This document shows positions 42,439 to 53,253 of a DNA stretch of 64,000 nucleotides, one piece after another (position 1 is the stretch's first letter; each line of letters starts with the position of its first letter). The notes under the pieces are model-generated. The model was not told the origin of the DNA. It saw only the letters and a program-made list of their open reading frames with translations, and did not search any database. The stretch is from Metabacillus bambusae. Lineage in GTDB: Bacteria; Bacillota; Bacilli; Bacillales; Bacillaceae. The translations under genes were made by a program, and so were the position numbers. The stretch covers positions 62,001 through 126,000 of the forward strand of contig NZ_JAGDEL010000016.1 of NCBI RefSeq assembly GCF_017497975.1. The letters run 5' to 3'.

Positions 42439-43413
42439 TTATCTAGGCTGGAACATGCAGCCCGTAATAAATTGCAGCCATGCATATACCCCAATCTTAA
42501 CTGTTTCAGATACAGCTGAATCTTTGCTCGGGTCGAGGCATACAAAATCAATATGCTGAACAGAGGGATGCTTGCCGATTTCTAGTAAACAATCAAAAAG
42601 TTCCATTGCCGACATCCCACCTGGAGTGGACGCTGGAACTCCAGGTGCAACAGAGATATCTAATACATCCATGTCGACTGTAATGTAAATACGATCAACC
42701 TTTTTTGTTAACTGCTCAAGGGCTCCTTGAATCGTATTGAGTAGACCTTGCTTGCGCGCCTGTTTTAAGGTCACCATCTGAATGCTGTGTTGAGTCGCAT
42801 AATCAATTAAAGGCTTTGCGTTATAATAACCATGCAATCCAATATTGATGACATCTTCTCCCTTAACGATTTTGCCATCGATTAATTGACGGATTGGTGT
42901 TCCATTTGCTGGTCCTAATTCTTTCGGGTCTCTCACATCAAGATGTGTATCTAGCTGTAAGATTCCAATCTTTTCCTCGCCAAAGGCTTCTTTTATCCCG
43001 CGAACAGCACAAGCTGTCGTTGAATGGTCGCCGCCAATCATACATGTTCGTGTAGTAGGATAGTGTGCAGCAAGATAAGCAGTTGTTTTTTGAATGCGTT
43101 GATGTGATAAAATGATATCAGTCGTATGCATCGCCACATCTCCTGCATCAGCTACAAGAAAAGAGCTTAAATCCACATTTTCGTCCAAGTTATATGTGGT
43201 AAATCCTTTCCACATTCTCCGAAATTCTGATGGATATAGAGAAGCCCCAGATACACTGATTGATGACCGGGAAATCGGTGCTCCGTAAAGAATTAAATCC
43301 GGTGTTTGTTCAATCTTGTGAAGCGGTTTAACCCAATGATGGACATATGTTGGTTCATCTTTTTCAGGATGATTCCAAGACCATTCAGGTTCTTGAAGAA
43401 AATGTTCACACAC
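42439..43413 (-). CDS. hutG: Formimidoylglutamase
   Basis: HutG hydrolyses formimidoylglutamate to glutamate and formamide, the last step of histidine degradation. The 324-residue protein is of the arginase/ureohydrolase fold, with the manganese-binding motifs GGDHS, LDTHLDVRD and TVDMDVLDISVAPG in order. The start is GTG at 43413, 3 bases after the hutI stop, with AAAGGTGGTG upstream. The hut context separates it from arginase and agmatinase relatives. Confidence 0.93.
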   Translation of the reverse strand: MCEHFLQEPEWSWNHPEKDEPTYVHHWVKPLHKIEQTPDLILYGAPISRSSISVSGASLYPSEFRRMWKGFTTYNLDENVDLSSFLVADAGDVAMHTTDIILSHQRIQKTTAYLAAHYPTTRTCMIGGDHSTTACAVRGIKEAFGEEKIGILQLDTHLDVRDPKELGPANGTPIRQLIDGKIVKGEDVINIGLHGYYNAKPLIDYATQHSIQMVTLKQARKQGLLNTIQGALEQLTKKVDRIYITVDMDVLDISVAPGVPASTPGGMSAMELFDCLLEIGKHPSVQHIDFVCLDPSKDSAVSETVKIGVYAWLQFITGCMFQPR

Positions 43414-43416
43414 TAT

Positions 43417-44673
43417 TTACACCACCTTTACACCTTTTTTCCATACCGCTTTAACATGGTTTACTCCGAATAAATATTGCAATTCCTGGTAATTCTTCAC
43501 ATTCCACAAAACGATATCTGCTTGTTTCCCAACCTCAAGCGATCCCACTTTTTCTTCGCGATTAATCGCACAAGCTGCATTATAGGTTGCTGCAGTTAAG
43601 ACTTCAGCAGGTGTGAGTCGCATTGAGATACATGCTAAATTCATCACAAGTGGCATAGATGTTGTTGGCGAGGAACCGGGATTACAGTCAGTTGAAATCG
43701 CCACAGCCACACCCTCATCAATCATCTTTCTGCCTGCAGCCGCTTCTTCTCGTAAATAAAGCGCTGTTGCTGGGAGCAAACAAGCGATTGTTCCAGACTT
43801 TGCCATCGCTTTAATACCAGCTTCTGACGCTTTTAACAAATGCTCGGCTGATATGGAACCTATTTTTGCTGCTAATTCTGCTCCACCATATGATTCAATT
43901 TCATCTGCATGGATTTTCGGGATCAATCCAAAGCGTTTCCCTGCATCTAATATTCGTTCAGATTGTGCGGGAGTAAACACACCTTTTTCACAAAAAACAT
44001 CATTAAATTCAGCCAGTTTTTCCTCAGCTACTACTGGTAGCATGTCATTTATCAAATGTTCGACAAATTCATCTTCTCGTCCCTTATATTCTGGTGGTAC
44101 TGCATGTCCACCCATAAATGTAGGAACGAGATCAATCACATGTTGTTCCTGCAATTTTTTCATCACACGCAACTGCTTTAGCTCAGTTTCCAAGTTCATA
44201 CCATAACCGCTTTTCCCTTCCACAGTTGTCACACCATGTGCAAGGAACGAATCGAGACGCCAAGTGGTTTGTTCAATTAACTCTTCTTCTGAAGCTTCTC
44301 TTGTCATTCGGGTGGTTGCATGAATCCCTCCACCAGCGTTCATAATATCCATATAGCTTGCACCTTCAAGGCGCATTTCAAATTCACGTTCACGACTCCC
44401 CCCATACACAACATGTGTATGAGGATCGACGAGCCCTGGAGTAACTAAATGATTTGTAGCATCTATAACTTCCGCTTCATCAAGTCTATCTGCATAACGT
44501 TCTTCAAGCTCTGTTGTCGTACCAATAGCTTTTATCATTCCACCTTCAATCCACATGCTACCATCTTCAATTAAACCAAGCTCAGACATCGCCTCTTTGG
44601 AACGCGGACCTTTTCCTTTAGAAGCTAAAGTAGCTAATTGAGCTGCATGTTTAATCAAGATCGGTTTTATCAT
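43417..44673 (-). CDS. hutI: Imidazolonepropionase
   Basis: HutI opens the imidazolone ring to formimidoylglutamate, the third step of the pathway. The 418-residue amidohydrolase has [19 protein letters not shown] (metal-binding HTH), [18 protein letters not shown] and [11 protein letters not shown]. Its start overlaps the hutU stop by 4 bases (ATGA), so translation is coupled. Length and motifs are those of the family. Confidence 0.95.
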   Translation of the reverse strand: MIKPILIKHAAQLATLASKGKGPRSKEAMSELGLIEDGSMWIEGGMIKAIGTTTELEERYADRLDEAEVIDATNHLVTPGLVDPHTHVVYGGSREREFEMRLEGASYMDIMNAGGGIHATTRMTREASEEELIEQTTWRLDSFLAHGVTTVEGKSGYGMNLETELKQLRVMKKLQEQHVIDLVPTFMGGHAVPPEYKGREDEFVEHLINDMLPVVAEEKLAEFNDVFCEKGVFTPAQSERILDAGKRFGLIPKIHADEIESYGGAELAAKIGSISAEHLLKASEAGIKAMAKSGTIACLLPATALYLREEAAAGRKMIDEGVAVAISTDCNPGSSPTTSMPLVMNLACISMRLTPAEVLTAATYNAACAINREEKVGSLEVGKQADIVLWNVKNYQELQYLFGVNHVKAVWKKGVKVV

Positions 44674-46349
44674 AACTGATCAGCTCCTTTATCAAACATT
44701 GGCATGTTGATTCCTTTTTCACGTGCTGTTTTCTTTGCTAGTTCATATCCTGCATCAGCGTGACGAACTACCCCCATACCTGGATCTGTTGTTAAGACTC
44801 GCTCTATACGTGCCGCCGCTTCTTCTGTACCATCTGCAACAATAACCATGCCCGCATGTTGTGAGTAACCCATTCCTACTCCACCACCGTGGTGTACAGA
44901 TACCCATGTTGCCCCGCCAACAGCATTTACCATTGCATTTAGAATCGGCCAATCTGAAACAGCATCTGATCCATCGATCATTGCTTCTGTCTCACGATTA
45001 GGTGATGCAACAGAGCCTGAATCTAAATGATCACGCCCAATCACAATCGGAGCCTTTAATTCACCACTTGCAACCATATCATTGATGATTTTTCCAAAAC
45101 GAGCACGCTCTCCATAGCCAAGCCAGCAAATACGGGAAGGTAGACCTTGAAATTGAATTTTTTCCTGCGCCATACGGATCCAATTACATAAATGTTCATT
45201 ATCACTAAATTCACGTAATATTGCCTCGTCTGTTTTATATATATCTTCTGGGTCTCCAGATAATGCTACCCATCGGAAAGGACCTTTCCCTTCGCAAAAT
45301 TGCGGTCGTATATAGGCTGGTACAAAGCCAGGGAAATCGAATGCATTTTCTATACCTTCATCTTTTGCAACCTGACGAATGTTATTACCATAATCAAATG
45401 TGATTGCTCCTTTTTCCATCATCACAAGCATTGCTTCAACATGCTTTGCCATAGATGCTTTTGAAAGTTTCACATACTCTTCTGGATTTGATTTTCGTAA
45501 ATTTTCTGCCTCTTCAAGTGACATCCCTGATGGAACATATCCATTCAGTGGATCATGTGCAGATGTTTGATCTGTTAATGCATCAGGGATAAAGTTTCTT
45601 GCAATCATCTCAGGAAGAAGATCTGACGCGTTACCCAACAAACCAATAGATAATGCTTTCCCAGCAAGTTTTGCTTCTTCAGCCAGCTGAATAGCTTCTT
45701 CTAGTGTATAAGCTTTTACATCGGTGTAACGTGTTTCAATTCGACGATCAATTCTTGACTCATCAACTTCAATTGCGATACATACACCACCATTCATTGT
45801 TACAGAAAGTGGCTGTGCTCCACCCATTCCTCCTAGACCTGCTGTTACAGTGATCGTACTTCTTAGTGTCCCGTTGAAATGCTGTTTCGCTAGCTCTGCA
45901 AATGTTTCATACGTACCTTGAACAATTCCTTGGGAGCCAATATAAATCCAACTGCCTGCTGTCATTTGTCCATACATCATCAACCCTTTTTTATCGAGTT
46001 CATGGAAGGTCTCCCAATTCGCATAAGCTGGTACAAGATTAGAATTTGCAAGCAAAACACGTGGTGCATCTTTATGTGTTTTAAAAATAACGACTGGTTT
46101 TCCTGATTGCACAAGTAAGGTTTCATCATTTTCTAGTTCTTTAAGTGATTTTACAATTGCATCAAATGATTCCCAGTTACGTGCTGCTTTGCCAATTCCT
46201 CCGTAGACAACAAGCTCTTCTGGTTTTTCAGCAACATCCGGGTCAAGATTATTCATCAACATACGAAGTACTGCTTCTTGTTGCCAGCCTTTCGTATTTA
46301 ATTCTGTTCCTTTATATTGAGTAATTTTACCATTTGTTATCGCTTTCAT
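44670..46349 (-). CDS. hutU: Urocanate hydratase
   Basis: HutU converts urocanate to imidazolonepropionate, the second step of histidine degradation, using tightly bound NAD. The 559-residue product has [20 protein letters not shown], the conserved cysteine in [39 protein letters not shown] and [18 protein letters not shown]. These quoted pieces are in family order. Start 46349 follows AGGAGGGG; a frame 16 codons longer has no site. It lies 200 bases after the yuiF-like gene. Confidence 0.95.
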   Translation of the reverse strand: MKAITNGKITQYKGTELNTKGWQQEAVLRMLMNNLDPDVAEKPEELVVYGGIGKAARNWESFDAIVKSLKELENDETLLVQSGKPVVIFKTHKDAPRVLLANSNLVPAYANWETFHELDKKGLMMYGQMTAGSWIYIGSQGIVQGTYETFAELAKQHFNGTLRSTITVTAGLGGMGGAQPLSVTMNGGVCIAIEVDESRIDRRIETRYTDVKAYTLEEAIQLAEEAKLAGKALSIGLLGNASDLLPEMIARNFIPDALTDQTSAHDPLNGYVPSGMSLEEAENLRKSNPEEYVKLSKASMAKHVEAMLVMMEKGAITFDYGNNIRQVAKDEGIENAFDFPGFVPAYIRPQFCEGKGPFRWVALSGDPEDIYKTDEAILREFSDNEHLCNWIRMAQEKIQFQGLPSRICWLGYGERARFGKIINDMVASGELKAPIVIGRDHLDSGSVASPNRETEAMIDGSDAVSDWPILNAMVNAVGGATWVSVHHGGGVGMGYSQHAGMVIVADGTEEAAARIERVLTTDPGMGVVRHADAGYELAKKTAREKGINMPMFDKGADQL

Positions 46350-46389
46350 TTCTTCCCCTCCTAGTTGTGTTATCTTCATTTTATAATGA

Positions 46390-46404
46390 AAATTCAAGAA
46401 AATT
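46390..46404. promoter_or_regulatory. CodY-box-like sequence before hutU
   Basis: AAATTCAAGAAAATT matches the CodY consensus AATTTTCWGAAAATT at 12 of 15 positions. CodY represses hut genes in B. subtilis, but AT-rich sequence gives chance matches. Confidence 0.3.
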
Positions 46405-46546
46405 ATTATAAATTAGTGATTATTTTATAATTTATCTCAACATATATTTACTCTTGTTACATTTTATAAATGATCTCAAATCTCTTTCTATTACTCTTAA
46501 AAATTAATAAAAGTCTTAAACCACAAACGGTTAAAAAGAACCAAAA

Positions 46547-47854
46547 TTACAAAAACATCGCAGCAATCATACCAAAGACAAATAATGGGATATTAAAATG
46601 AATAAATGTTGGAACACAAGTATCCCAAATATGATGATGTTTACCATCTGCATTTAATCCTGATGTTGGACCTAGGGTACTATCAGATGCCGGTGAACCA
46701 GCATCCCCTAATGCTCCTGCTGTTCCAATTATTGCTGCTGTAGCTAAAGCTGAGAAACCTAGTGCTGCACATAACGGAACAAACAGTGCTGCTAAAATTG
46801 GAATTGTTCCGAAGGATGAGCCAATCCCCATCGTAATTAATAACCCTACTAACAGCATGAAAAAAGCTGCCATAAACTTGCTATCACCAAGAAAACTTAT
46901 TGTAGATTCTACTAAATTTTCAACTGCTCCCGTTTCCTTCAAGATCGTTGAATAACCTGAGGCGATTAACATGACAAAAGCAATCATCCCCATCATCTTT
47001 ATCCCTTCATTAACAACGTGATCTCCATCCTTGAATGGAACAATTCTTAGTACGAACATAATGACAATTCCAGTCAATGCTCCCATAATTAATGAGTTTG
47101 TCATTAGTTGTACGGCAAGGGCAGCAATTATCGCTATGATTGTAAACATATGATATTTTGTGAATGTTAAACTTTTCTCAACAGTTACAGCAATTTCCGC
47201 GATACTTTCGTTTTCGACATTTACTACTCGGTCTTTTCGATACGAAATAAAAATGGCTATGAATAAACCAACAACCATTCCTAACCCTGGTAAAAGCATA
47301 GCCATTGGAATTTGAGTAACATTAATTGGCATTCCATTCGCCTTCATTTCCTCTGCGATAATACCATGAAAAATAAGGCCAAACCCTGCTGGAATCATGA
47401 TATATGGAGTTTTCAACCCAAATGTTAAAGCAGTAGCTATAGCTCGTCGATCCAATTTCATCCTGTCAAATAAATGAAGCAGAGGCGGAATTAATATCGG
47501 AATAAAGGCGATATGTATTGGTACAACATTTTGTGATAAACAAGCAACCCCAGCAATCGCTAACAGCATAATCGCTTTTTTCCCTTTCAACACATTTATT
47601 AAATAGTTTACGAGAAACCCAGTAATACCTGAGTATCCAATCATAACGGTAAATACTCCAAGCAAAATGTAACTTAATGCCGTATTTGCTTGTCCTCCCA
47701 TTCCTGATACAAGGATATCAACTGTCTCGACAACAGATAATCCAGAAGCCAATCCAGCTGTTAATGCAGCGAATAAAATCGCTAACACAACATTTACCCT
47801 TAAAAGACTTAAAACAACCATGACAACCACGGAAATAATGACAGCATTTATCAA
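46547..47854 (-). CDS. yuiF: YuiF-like antiporter-family transporter, probable histidine permease
   Basis: The 435-residue protein has about 12 hydrophobic segments and NhaC/YuiF-type motifs (GMGGQANTALSYILLG, ALGDAGSPASDSTLGPTSGLN). YuiF has been proposed as a histidine transporter from T-box regulation in other Bacillus, and its place between hutH and hutU supports histidine uptake here. B. subtilis uses the unrelated HutM in its hut operon; none is seen in this window. The start is TTG at 47854, where AAGGGGG lies 8 bases away and the product aligns with YuiF. A further-upstream frame has no such site. Confidence 0.8.
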   Translation of the reverse strand: MINAVIISVVVMVVLSLLRVNVVLAILFAALTAGLASGLSVVETVDILVSGMGGQANTALSYILLGVFTVMIGYSGITGFLVNYLINVLKGKKAIMLLAIAGVACLSQNVVPIHIAFIPILIPPLLHLFDRMKLDRRAIATALTFGLKTPYIMIPAGFGLIFHGIIAEEMKANGMPINVTQIPMAMLLPGLGMVVGLFIAIFISYRKDRVVNVENESIAEIAVTVEKSLTFTKYHMFTIIAIIAALAVQLMTNSLIMGALTGIVIMFVLRIVPFKDGDHVVNEGIKMMGMIAFVMLIASGYSTILKETGAVENLVESTISFLGDSKFMAAFFMLLVGLLITMGIGSSFGTIPILAALFVPLCAALGFSALATAAIIGTAGALGDAGSPASDSTLGPTSGLNADGKHHHIWDTCVPTFIHFNIPLFVFGMIAAMFL

Positions 47855-48066
47855 ATATTCGTCCCCCTTATGTATTAATAGTTGAAAGGTCAAATTGGTG
47901 TAGAAATTTATTAATGCTTATCACAACCTCTCTCTTGCCTTTAGTGATGTTTATAAAGGGAGACTTACATAGCCTCCCCACAATAACACTACTAATCATA
48001 AATTAGCCTGTTACAATTTTGTCTCTATTTCTAACAAACTACTATTTTAGAATAGTATCACTCTTA

Positions 48067-49587
48067 TTATGAGTGAATTCCCTTTGTTACACTAGTATCA
48101 AAGTGGAATTCCCCTTCCTTTAACCACGTATTCATTGCTTCAATATCCTTAGAGAATATCCGATCTGCAATAATAAATGGAACGATCTTTCTTCCATTTT
48201 CTAAAAATTCACTCGTTGCTGTAGCCATTTGATCTTTACCACGTATTTCGGCTGCCTGCATACTGCAAATTGCTTCGATTGCTAAAACTCTGCGTGTATT
48301 CGTAATTACTTGGTAAGCGTGTCTTGATCCAATTGTTCCCATACTAACATGATCTTCCTGGTTTGCAGATGATGGTATGGAATCAACACTTGCTGGGTGT
48401 GCTAATGTTTTATTTTCAGATACAAGAGATGCTGCAACATACTGCATAATCATCGCACCTGATTGTAAACCTGGTTCAGGACTTAAGAAAGGTGGTAAAT
48501 CATTTAATTGAGGATTTACTAAGCGTTCAATTCGACGCTCTGAAATGTTTGCAAGTTCAGCAATCGCAATTGCTAAAAAATCCATCGCAAATGCAATTGG
48601 CTGTCCGTGAAAATTTCCACCTGATAACACCTTTTCACCATCATCGAAAATTAACGGATTATCCGTAGCCGCATTCATTTCAATTTCCAATTTCTCCTTC
48701 ACATAGTTTAACGTTTGCCATGTTGCTCCATGTACCTGAGGAATACAGCGAATCGAATAAGCATCTTGAACACGTACCTCTCCTTGTTTTGTCGTTAAAT
48801 GACTATCCCTGAGATGAGCACGCATTCGCTCAGCTACTTCTACTTGCTCTTTATAGCCTCGTGCAAGATGAATATCTTCATCAAATGCATCAATAATCCC
48901 ACGTAACCCCTCGATTGTGAGAGATGCGATCAGTTCTGTTTGATAAGCTAGTTTTTCAGCTTCTAAATAGGCAACAACCCCCATTGCTGTCATTGCTTGA
49001 GTTCCATTAATTAGAGCCAACCCTTCTTTCGCTGTTAAGGTGATTGGAAAAATTGATTCTTTCGTTAATGCATTTATTGCAGGTAATCTCTCCCCTTTAT
49101 AAAAGACCTCTCCCTCACCAATTAAGACAAGCGCCAAATGTGAGAGTGGTGCTAAATCACCACTTGCACCAAGTGATCCTTGCTGTGGAATCACGGGATG
49201 AATCTCCGCATTTAATAAATCCAACAATCGTTCAATTACAACTGGGCGTACACCAGAAAAACCCTTCAGTAATGCGTTTGCTCTCAGGAGGATCATTGCC
49301 CGTGAAACAACTTCTGGAAAAGGATCGCCAATCCCGCATGCATGGGAGCGGATTAAATTTAGTTGCAATGCTTCAACATTCTCTTTATCTATGAACACAT
49401 CACTAAATTTTCCAAACCCAGTTGTAATGCCATAAACGATTCTTCCCTCAGCAACTATTTTTTCAACAGCTTTTCGACTTTCTTGAACTTTTCTCATACT
49501 TTCTTCTGAATATACAACCTTTTCACGATCAAAAAGAACTTTCTCAACCTCTGAAAAACCTAGTGTCTGACCATTTAATGTAACCAT
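48067..49587 (-). CDS. hutH: Histidine ammonia-lyase
   Basis: HutH removes ammonia from histidine to give urocanate, the first step. The 506-residue protein contains [14 protein letters not shown], in which Ala-Ser-Gly forms the MIO cofactor. Others are [13 protein letters not shown] near the N-terminus, [10 protein letters not shown] and QEDHVSMG. Start 49587 has GGGAG upstream. The gene lies behind the HutP-type terminator, so its expression depends on HutP-mediated antitermination. Confidence 0.96.
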   Translation of the reverse strand: MVTLNGQTLGFSEVEKVLFDREKVVYSEESMRKVQESRKAVEKIVAEGRIVYGITTGFGKFSDVFIDKENVEALQLNLIRSHACGIGDPFPEVVSRAMILLRANALLKGFSGVRPVVIERLLDLLNAEIHPVIPQQGSLGASGDLAPLSHLALVLIGEGEVFYKGERLPAINALTKESIFPITLTAKEGLALINGTQAMTAMGVVAYLEAEKLAYQTELIASLTIEGLRGIIDAFDEDIHLARGYKEQVEVAERMRAHLRDSHLTTKQGEVRVQDAYSIRCIPQVHGATWQTLNYVKEKLEIEMNAATDNPLIFDDGEKVLSGGNFHGQPIAFAMDFLAIAIAELANISERRIERLVNPQLNDLPPFLSPEPGLQSGAMIMQYVAASLVSENKTLAHPASVDSIPSSANQEDHVSMGTIGSRHAYQVITNTRRVLAIEAICSMQAAEIRGKDQMATATSEFLENGRKIVPFIIADRIFSKDIEAMNTWLKEGEFHFDTSVTKGIHS

Positions 49588-49638
49588 TATTTTTTCTCCC
49601 TTCATTTCCCTTTAGCTAAGTAAAGGAGCAATAGAAAA

Positions 49639-49687
49639 GGGGGCTATATCAATAAAATCCAAAAAAGGATTTCAAGATATAGCCCCC
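49639..49687 (-). terminator. HutP-controlled terminator between hutP and hutH
   Basis: On the minus strand GGGGGCTATATC (49676-49687) pairs with GATATAGCCCCC (49639-49650), with a second inner stem, and TTTTCT follows. NAG triplets (TTTTAGTTAATAG) lie just before the stem, as needed for HutP binding. With histidine and a metal ion, HutP would keep this terminator from forming. Confidence 0.85.
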
Positions 49688-49712
49688 TATTAACTAAAAT
49701 ACTATGGGCAAA

Positions 49713-50156
49713 TTATATGTGATTAATGCCTAAACCAATAGTTTCATGCTCAGATCCCTTAACAGGTGCACCTATTGTGCCATATAAGGAAACAGCAATC
49801 CAATCCCCTTCTTGCTCATTATCATATGGGTTGCCTCGCAAAACTGCAAAGGATAAACCAACGGTTCTAAGTACTGATCCTAGTTGGACTTGGCCTCTTG
49901 TAACACCATGCAATGCTTCAATAATTGCATGGTATAATGCATGTGATTCGCGATAAACATCAGTTTTTATGATCTCATTTTTTTTAGCTGCTGTTTCAAT
50001 TGCAGCAACTATCTTTTGAGCATCCATCGAACCAACTTTTCCTAAACAACCCTTCCAATTCGACTGCTCGAGCTTTTCCAGCTGTTCAGTCGGATTATCA
50101 GACAGCAATAGAAGAATGGCGTGTCGACCTATTCGACGATCTTTATTCAATGCCAT
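49713..50156 (-). CDS. hutP: Hut operon positive regulator (RNA-binding antiterminator)
   Basis: HutP binds histidine and magnesium and then the hut leader RNA, letting transcription pass the terminator downstream. The 147-residue product closely follows B. subtilis Hut[56 protein letters not shown] and the ending [11 protein letters not shown]. Start 50156 ([10 protein letters not shown]) was chosen by that alignment. A cre site overlaps its promoter, and the terminator at 49639-49687 is its target. Confidence 0.95.
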   Translation of the reverse strand: MALNKDRRIGRHAILLLLSDNPTEQLEKLEQSNWKGCLGKVGSMDAQKIVAAIETAAKKNEIIKTDVYRESHALYHAIIEALHGVTRGQVQLGSVLRTVGLSFAVLRGNPYDNEQEGDWIAVSLYGTIGAPVKGSEHETIGLGINHI

Positions 50157-50218
50157 ATAAACAACTCTTTCTTTTATCCTACTCATCTAAAAAACACTAA
50201 TGTCTAATAACTAGTTTA

Positions 50219-50247
50219 ATTGTAAGCGCTTTACAATATAGTGTCAA
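50219..50247 (-). promoter_or_regulatory. hut operon promoter with overlapping cre site
   Basis: On the minus strand TTGACA (50242-50247), 17 bases and TACAAT (50219-50224) form a near-consensus sigma-A promoter. TGTAAGCGCTTTACA (50221-50235) is a fully palindromic cre site across the -10 box and spacer, so CcpA should repress hut when glucose is present. Confidence 0.9.
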
Positions 50248-50518
50248 CCATAAGTTTCATGAATTAGTACTATATGGTTATTTATAAAGCCACACTTCTT
50301 ATGCTAGCTTATGTAAAGGAAGCTATAAATGTTCTTAAATACACATTGATGACAACAGCTATCAAAAAAGCATAAATCCCAATTGTTAGAGATTTACGTT
50401 TTACTACCCTACTTATTAATCTTATCTTGAACCACTTTATTTCAACTAAAAACACAAAGATTTCAATAAATTTCTAGACATCTGCATGTACGTTATCTTG
50501 TACTCCTTATCAATCAGT
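50248..50518. other. Gene-poor interval between hutP and the AraC-type gene
   Basis: No firm gene is visible. A minus-strand frame ending at about 50302 has a hydrophobic segment (LTIGIYAFLIAVVINVYL) but no ATG or ribosome binding site. It may be a remnant or chance. Confidence 0.4.
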
Positions 50519-51988
50519 TTATATCCCAGACCGATAGGCTAATGGTGTACAAGCTTCTAGCTGTTTGAATTTCGCATTAAAATAGGTTTGATGAGAATAA
50601 CCTGTTAAACGTGAAATTTCTTCTAACGGTAAATCTGTTTCCCGCAAAAGACGTTTTGCCTCTCGAATACGTACTTGATGTAGGGTGTCTCGAAAGGACT
50701 GTCCTGATTCTGCAGCAAAACGACGACTGAGGGTGCTTTTATTCATACGAAGCACATCAGCACATGTAGCTAAATTCCACTGGGCATCCCAATAGTTCGA
50801 TTCGATCATTGCTTTTACCTTTTCGACAAGTGTCCCTGCACCCTCCTGTAAACTGTCATGACCTTTTATTAGTAGCTGTGTGATAAATGTAAGCAGCTCT
50901 GAAACGATTTGATAGATGACAGGCTTTCGGATGATTTGTTGAAAGACATTATGATATGCTGCTTCCCATTCTACCTCATGTGTTTTGTAAGCCTTCATAT
51001 AGCGACGGATTTGAGCTAGAACACTAGTAAGTCGGATTCGGACCATGTCGGGACTAGGATATGGCCGTCTATATGTAAAAAATTCATGCTCAACCCATTC
51101 ACGAATTGCTTTTATGTCCCTCTTCTCCAGCATTTCAATCCATTGTCGTTGCTCAAGTGGTGTAAGGAACGGATCCAATTCTTTCCAGTATGAACGCTCA
51201 TCTGCGGATAAAATTATGTCATAGCCCTCGAAGAAAACTTGTTCCGTTAATTGCTTTGTTTGTTGGTAAATCTCTTTTATTGTGGTCTTTTTTGTGGATG
51301 CATTTATAATAAGTGCAAGTGGCTCCTCCATTTTCTCTTTCCAGTGTGCAAGAAACCTGCGATATTCCTCCTTAAGAAGCACTGATTCTTCCGTTTCATG
51401 TACCCCTAATATAAAGTGAGATAATGCAAAAAACTGATGCTTTCCAGTAAAGTGATAACCTTGTATGGTGTCATAAATAAATGGTAATGTATTTACATGT
51501 GGAGTTAAAAAAGCCGACATGATAACTGGTTGGTTATACATTCTTTCAGTCAAGAAAAAATCAGCGTAGTCAACGTCAACACCTTCTATCTTTTCATTCC
51601 TTCTATTTTGGACTTGGTGCTGTTCGTTCCTTATTTGAAAGCGTATTTGCTGAATTTGTTTAATTAAATCTGAAGGAGCAAACGGCCGAAACAAAATGTC
51701 TTCTGCATGTAAGCAAAGTCCAAGATAGGCAACCTGAAAAACCCTTTCAGATGAAATTCCGAGCCAACGGATCTTATTATTTTGTAAAGCATCTTTAAGT
51801 GTGTCATCATCCCATGTCCATTTATCCATATCTACAATGATAAAATCTGGCTTTTCATGCTGTATCGCATTTAAAAGCCCTTTCATATTATCCAAAACAG
51901 TTAATTGAATTCCTGTGAAATGCGATTGTAAAACCCAGTGAATCCCCTGTGCTTCCAGTGCATCTTTTGCTACCATGAGAATCTTCAT
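50519..51988 (-). CDS. AraC-type response-regulator-like transcription factor, orphan
   Basis: The 489-residue product has an N-terminal receiver-like domain (about 1-120) with a candidate phospho-Asp in DFIIVDMDKW. The usual acidic pair near residue 8 is replaced by AKDAL, so phosphorylation may be lost. A middle region (about 150-380) has no recognised domain. The C-terminal AraC helix-turn-helix (about 390-489) reads NLATCADVLRMNKSTLSRRFAA and ISRLTGYSHQTYFNAKFKQ. No histidine kinase lies beside it. The gene stands between the hut operon and a YlmA-like ATPase gene; the target is unknown. Confidence 0.8.
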   Translation of the reverse strand: MKILMVAKDALEAQGIHWVLQSHFTGIQLTVLDNMKGLLNAIQHEKPDFIIVDMDKWTWDDDTLKDALQNNKIRWLGISSERVFQVAYLGLCLHAEDILFRPFAPSDLIKQIQQIRFQIRNEQHQVQNRRNEKIEGVDVDYADFFLTERMYNQPVIMSAFLTPHVNTLPFIYDTIQGYHFTGKHQFFALSHFILGVHETEESVLLKEEYRRFLAHWKEKMEEPLALIINASTKKTTIKEIYQQTKQLTEQVFFEGYDIILSADERSYWKELDPFLTPLEQRQWIEMLEKRDIKAIREWVEHEFFTYRRPYPSPDMVRIRLTSVLAQIRRYMKAYKTHEVEWEAAYHNVFQQIIRKPVIYQIVSELLTFITQLLIKGHDSLQEGAGTLVEKVKAMIESNYWDAQWNLATCADVLRMNKSTLSRRFAAESGQSFRDTLHQVRIREAKRLLRETDLPLEEISRLTGYSHQTYFNAKFKQLEACTPLAYRSGI

Positions 51989-52024
51989 TGCTGCAACTCC
52001 AATTAATCAAAATAGTTTCAACTT

Positions 52025-52810
52025 TTAATACTTTCTCCTTAAGCTTACACGACCCTTTTCCCATGTAACCAAGATATCACAATCAAAAAGCTTTGATAGC
52101 TTTTCTTCTGATATCATCTCATTTGTTAGACCAGAATCATATACCTCTCCATTTTTCAGCAGAAGAGTATGTGTAAAGATCGGCAATATTTCCTCAACAT
52201 GGTGGGTAACATAAAGAAATGTAGGCGCATTTTCCCTCTTATTAATCGACTCGAGTCCTTCCAAAAGCTGTTCGCGAGCAAGAAAATCTAATCCTGTTGT
52301 AGGTTCATCTAATATGAGCAACTCAGGATCTGCCATTAACGCACGAGCAATTAACACACGCTGCCTTTCCCCCTGTGAAAGAGTTTCATAGGCTCTATCT
52401 GCATAAGATAAACAGTGCAATTCCTCTAATAATCCAATTGCTTTTTCTCTCATTTCATCGGTCGGTTTCTCGTATAAACCTATTGAAGCAAATGCTCCAC
52501 TTAAAACGATTTGAAACGCTGTATCTGAAGGATACATCTTTTGTTGTAACTTTGATGATACAAGCCCAATTTTTTGACGAAGCTTCTCAGCTAAATAATC
52601 TCGTCCAAACACTTTCCCTAATACTGTTGCACGCCCTTCTGTAGGGAAATAATATGCACAGAGCATGTTTAATAATGCAGTCTTTCCTGCCCCATTTAAT
52701 CCATAAAGTACCCAGTTCTCATCCTTATGTATATTCCAATTTATATCCTTTAAAAGCCAGTGTCCGTTTCTTTTTAAGGATACTTGTTCGAGTTCAACTA
52801 TTTTTCCCAT
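52025..52810 (-). CDS. Stand-alone ABC ATPase, YlmA-like
   Basis: The 261-residue ATPase has Walker A GLNGAGKTALLN, signature LSQGERQRVLIARAL, Walker B LLILDEPTTGLD and a switch histidine in LYVTHHVEEI. It resembles B. subtilis YlmA, an ABC ATPase of unknown role encoded without a permease. No permease gene adjoins it here either. Start 52810 follows GAGGTGG; a frame five codons longer would start inside that site. Its substrate or partner is unknown. Confidence 0.82.
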   Translation of the reverse strand: MGKIVELEQVSLKRNGHWLLKDINWNIHKDENWVLYGLNGAGKTALLNMLCAYYFPTEGRATVLGKVFGRDYLAEKLRQKIGLVSSKLQQKMYPSDTAFQIVLSGAFASIGLYEKPTDEMREKAIGLLEELHCLSYADRAYETLSQGERQRVLIARALMADPELLILDEPTTGLDFLAREQLLEGLESINKRENAPTFLYVTHHVEEILPIFTHTLLLKNGEVYDSGLTNEMISEEKLSKLFDCDILVTWEKGRVSLRRKY

Positions 52811-52984
52811 ATATGTCCACCTCAAATTATTATAGAACTTTTAAGCTACTATTTTTATCATCTTACAAAATATTATTAAAATTTACCAGTTACACATTTG
52901 ATATTACTTATCTAAAACCCAAGTAAACGGATACCTTATTTTGTAAATTCTTATTGCTTTCTCTCCACAATTTCTTTATAATCA

Positions 52985-53222
52985 CTAAAAAGCTATACCG
53001 TTCGACGACGAAGAGAGTAATTTTATTTGAGACCTAAAGCGAGTTAGGGATGGTGGGAGCCTAATGGAATCAATAAAATGAAACGCACTTCTGAGAAGCT
53101 ATTCCGAAAATTCACAGTAGGTCTAGCCGGGGAAAACCTCGTTATCAATGGCAAAGAAGGTTCATGATGAACAATAAGAGTGGTACCGCGGGTTAATCTC
53201 GTCTCTAATGTAGAGACGGGAT
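52985..53222 (+). promoter_or_regulatory. Arginine T-box leader of argS
   Basis: The leader contains the T-box core AGAGTGGTACCGCGGG (53178-53193) and a terminator TCGTCTCTAATGTAGAGACG followed by TTTTTTT (53197-53227). Stem I lies upstream, with CGC (53084-53086) in the specifier loop. CGC is an arginine codon, agreeing with the synthetase gene behind it. Uncharged tRNA-Arg would stabilise the antiterminator and raise expression. The stretch 52811-52984 before it holds only promoters by position. Confidence 0.93.
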
Positions 53223-53253
53223 TTTTTTATTTTTCAGAAGAAAGGTGTTGGAT

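Noticed and set aside
46398-46546. Histidine T-box or second HutP terminator before hutU
   Set aside because: No T-box core and no GC-rich stem with T-run was found in this AT-rich interval.
47855-47893. ATG-initiated longer YuiF-like protein
   Set aside because: No ribosome binding site precedes it, while TTG 47854 has AAGGGGG and matches the family N-terminus.
53083-53085. T-box specifier read as ACG (threonine)
   Set aside because: One base later CGC (arginine) fits the downstream argS and the usual position in the specifier loop.
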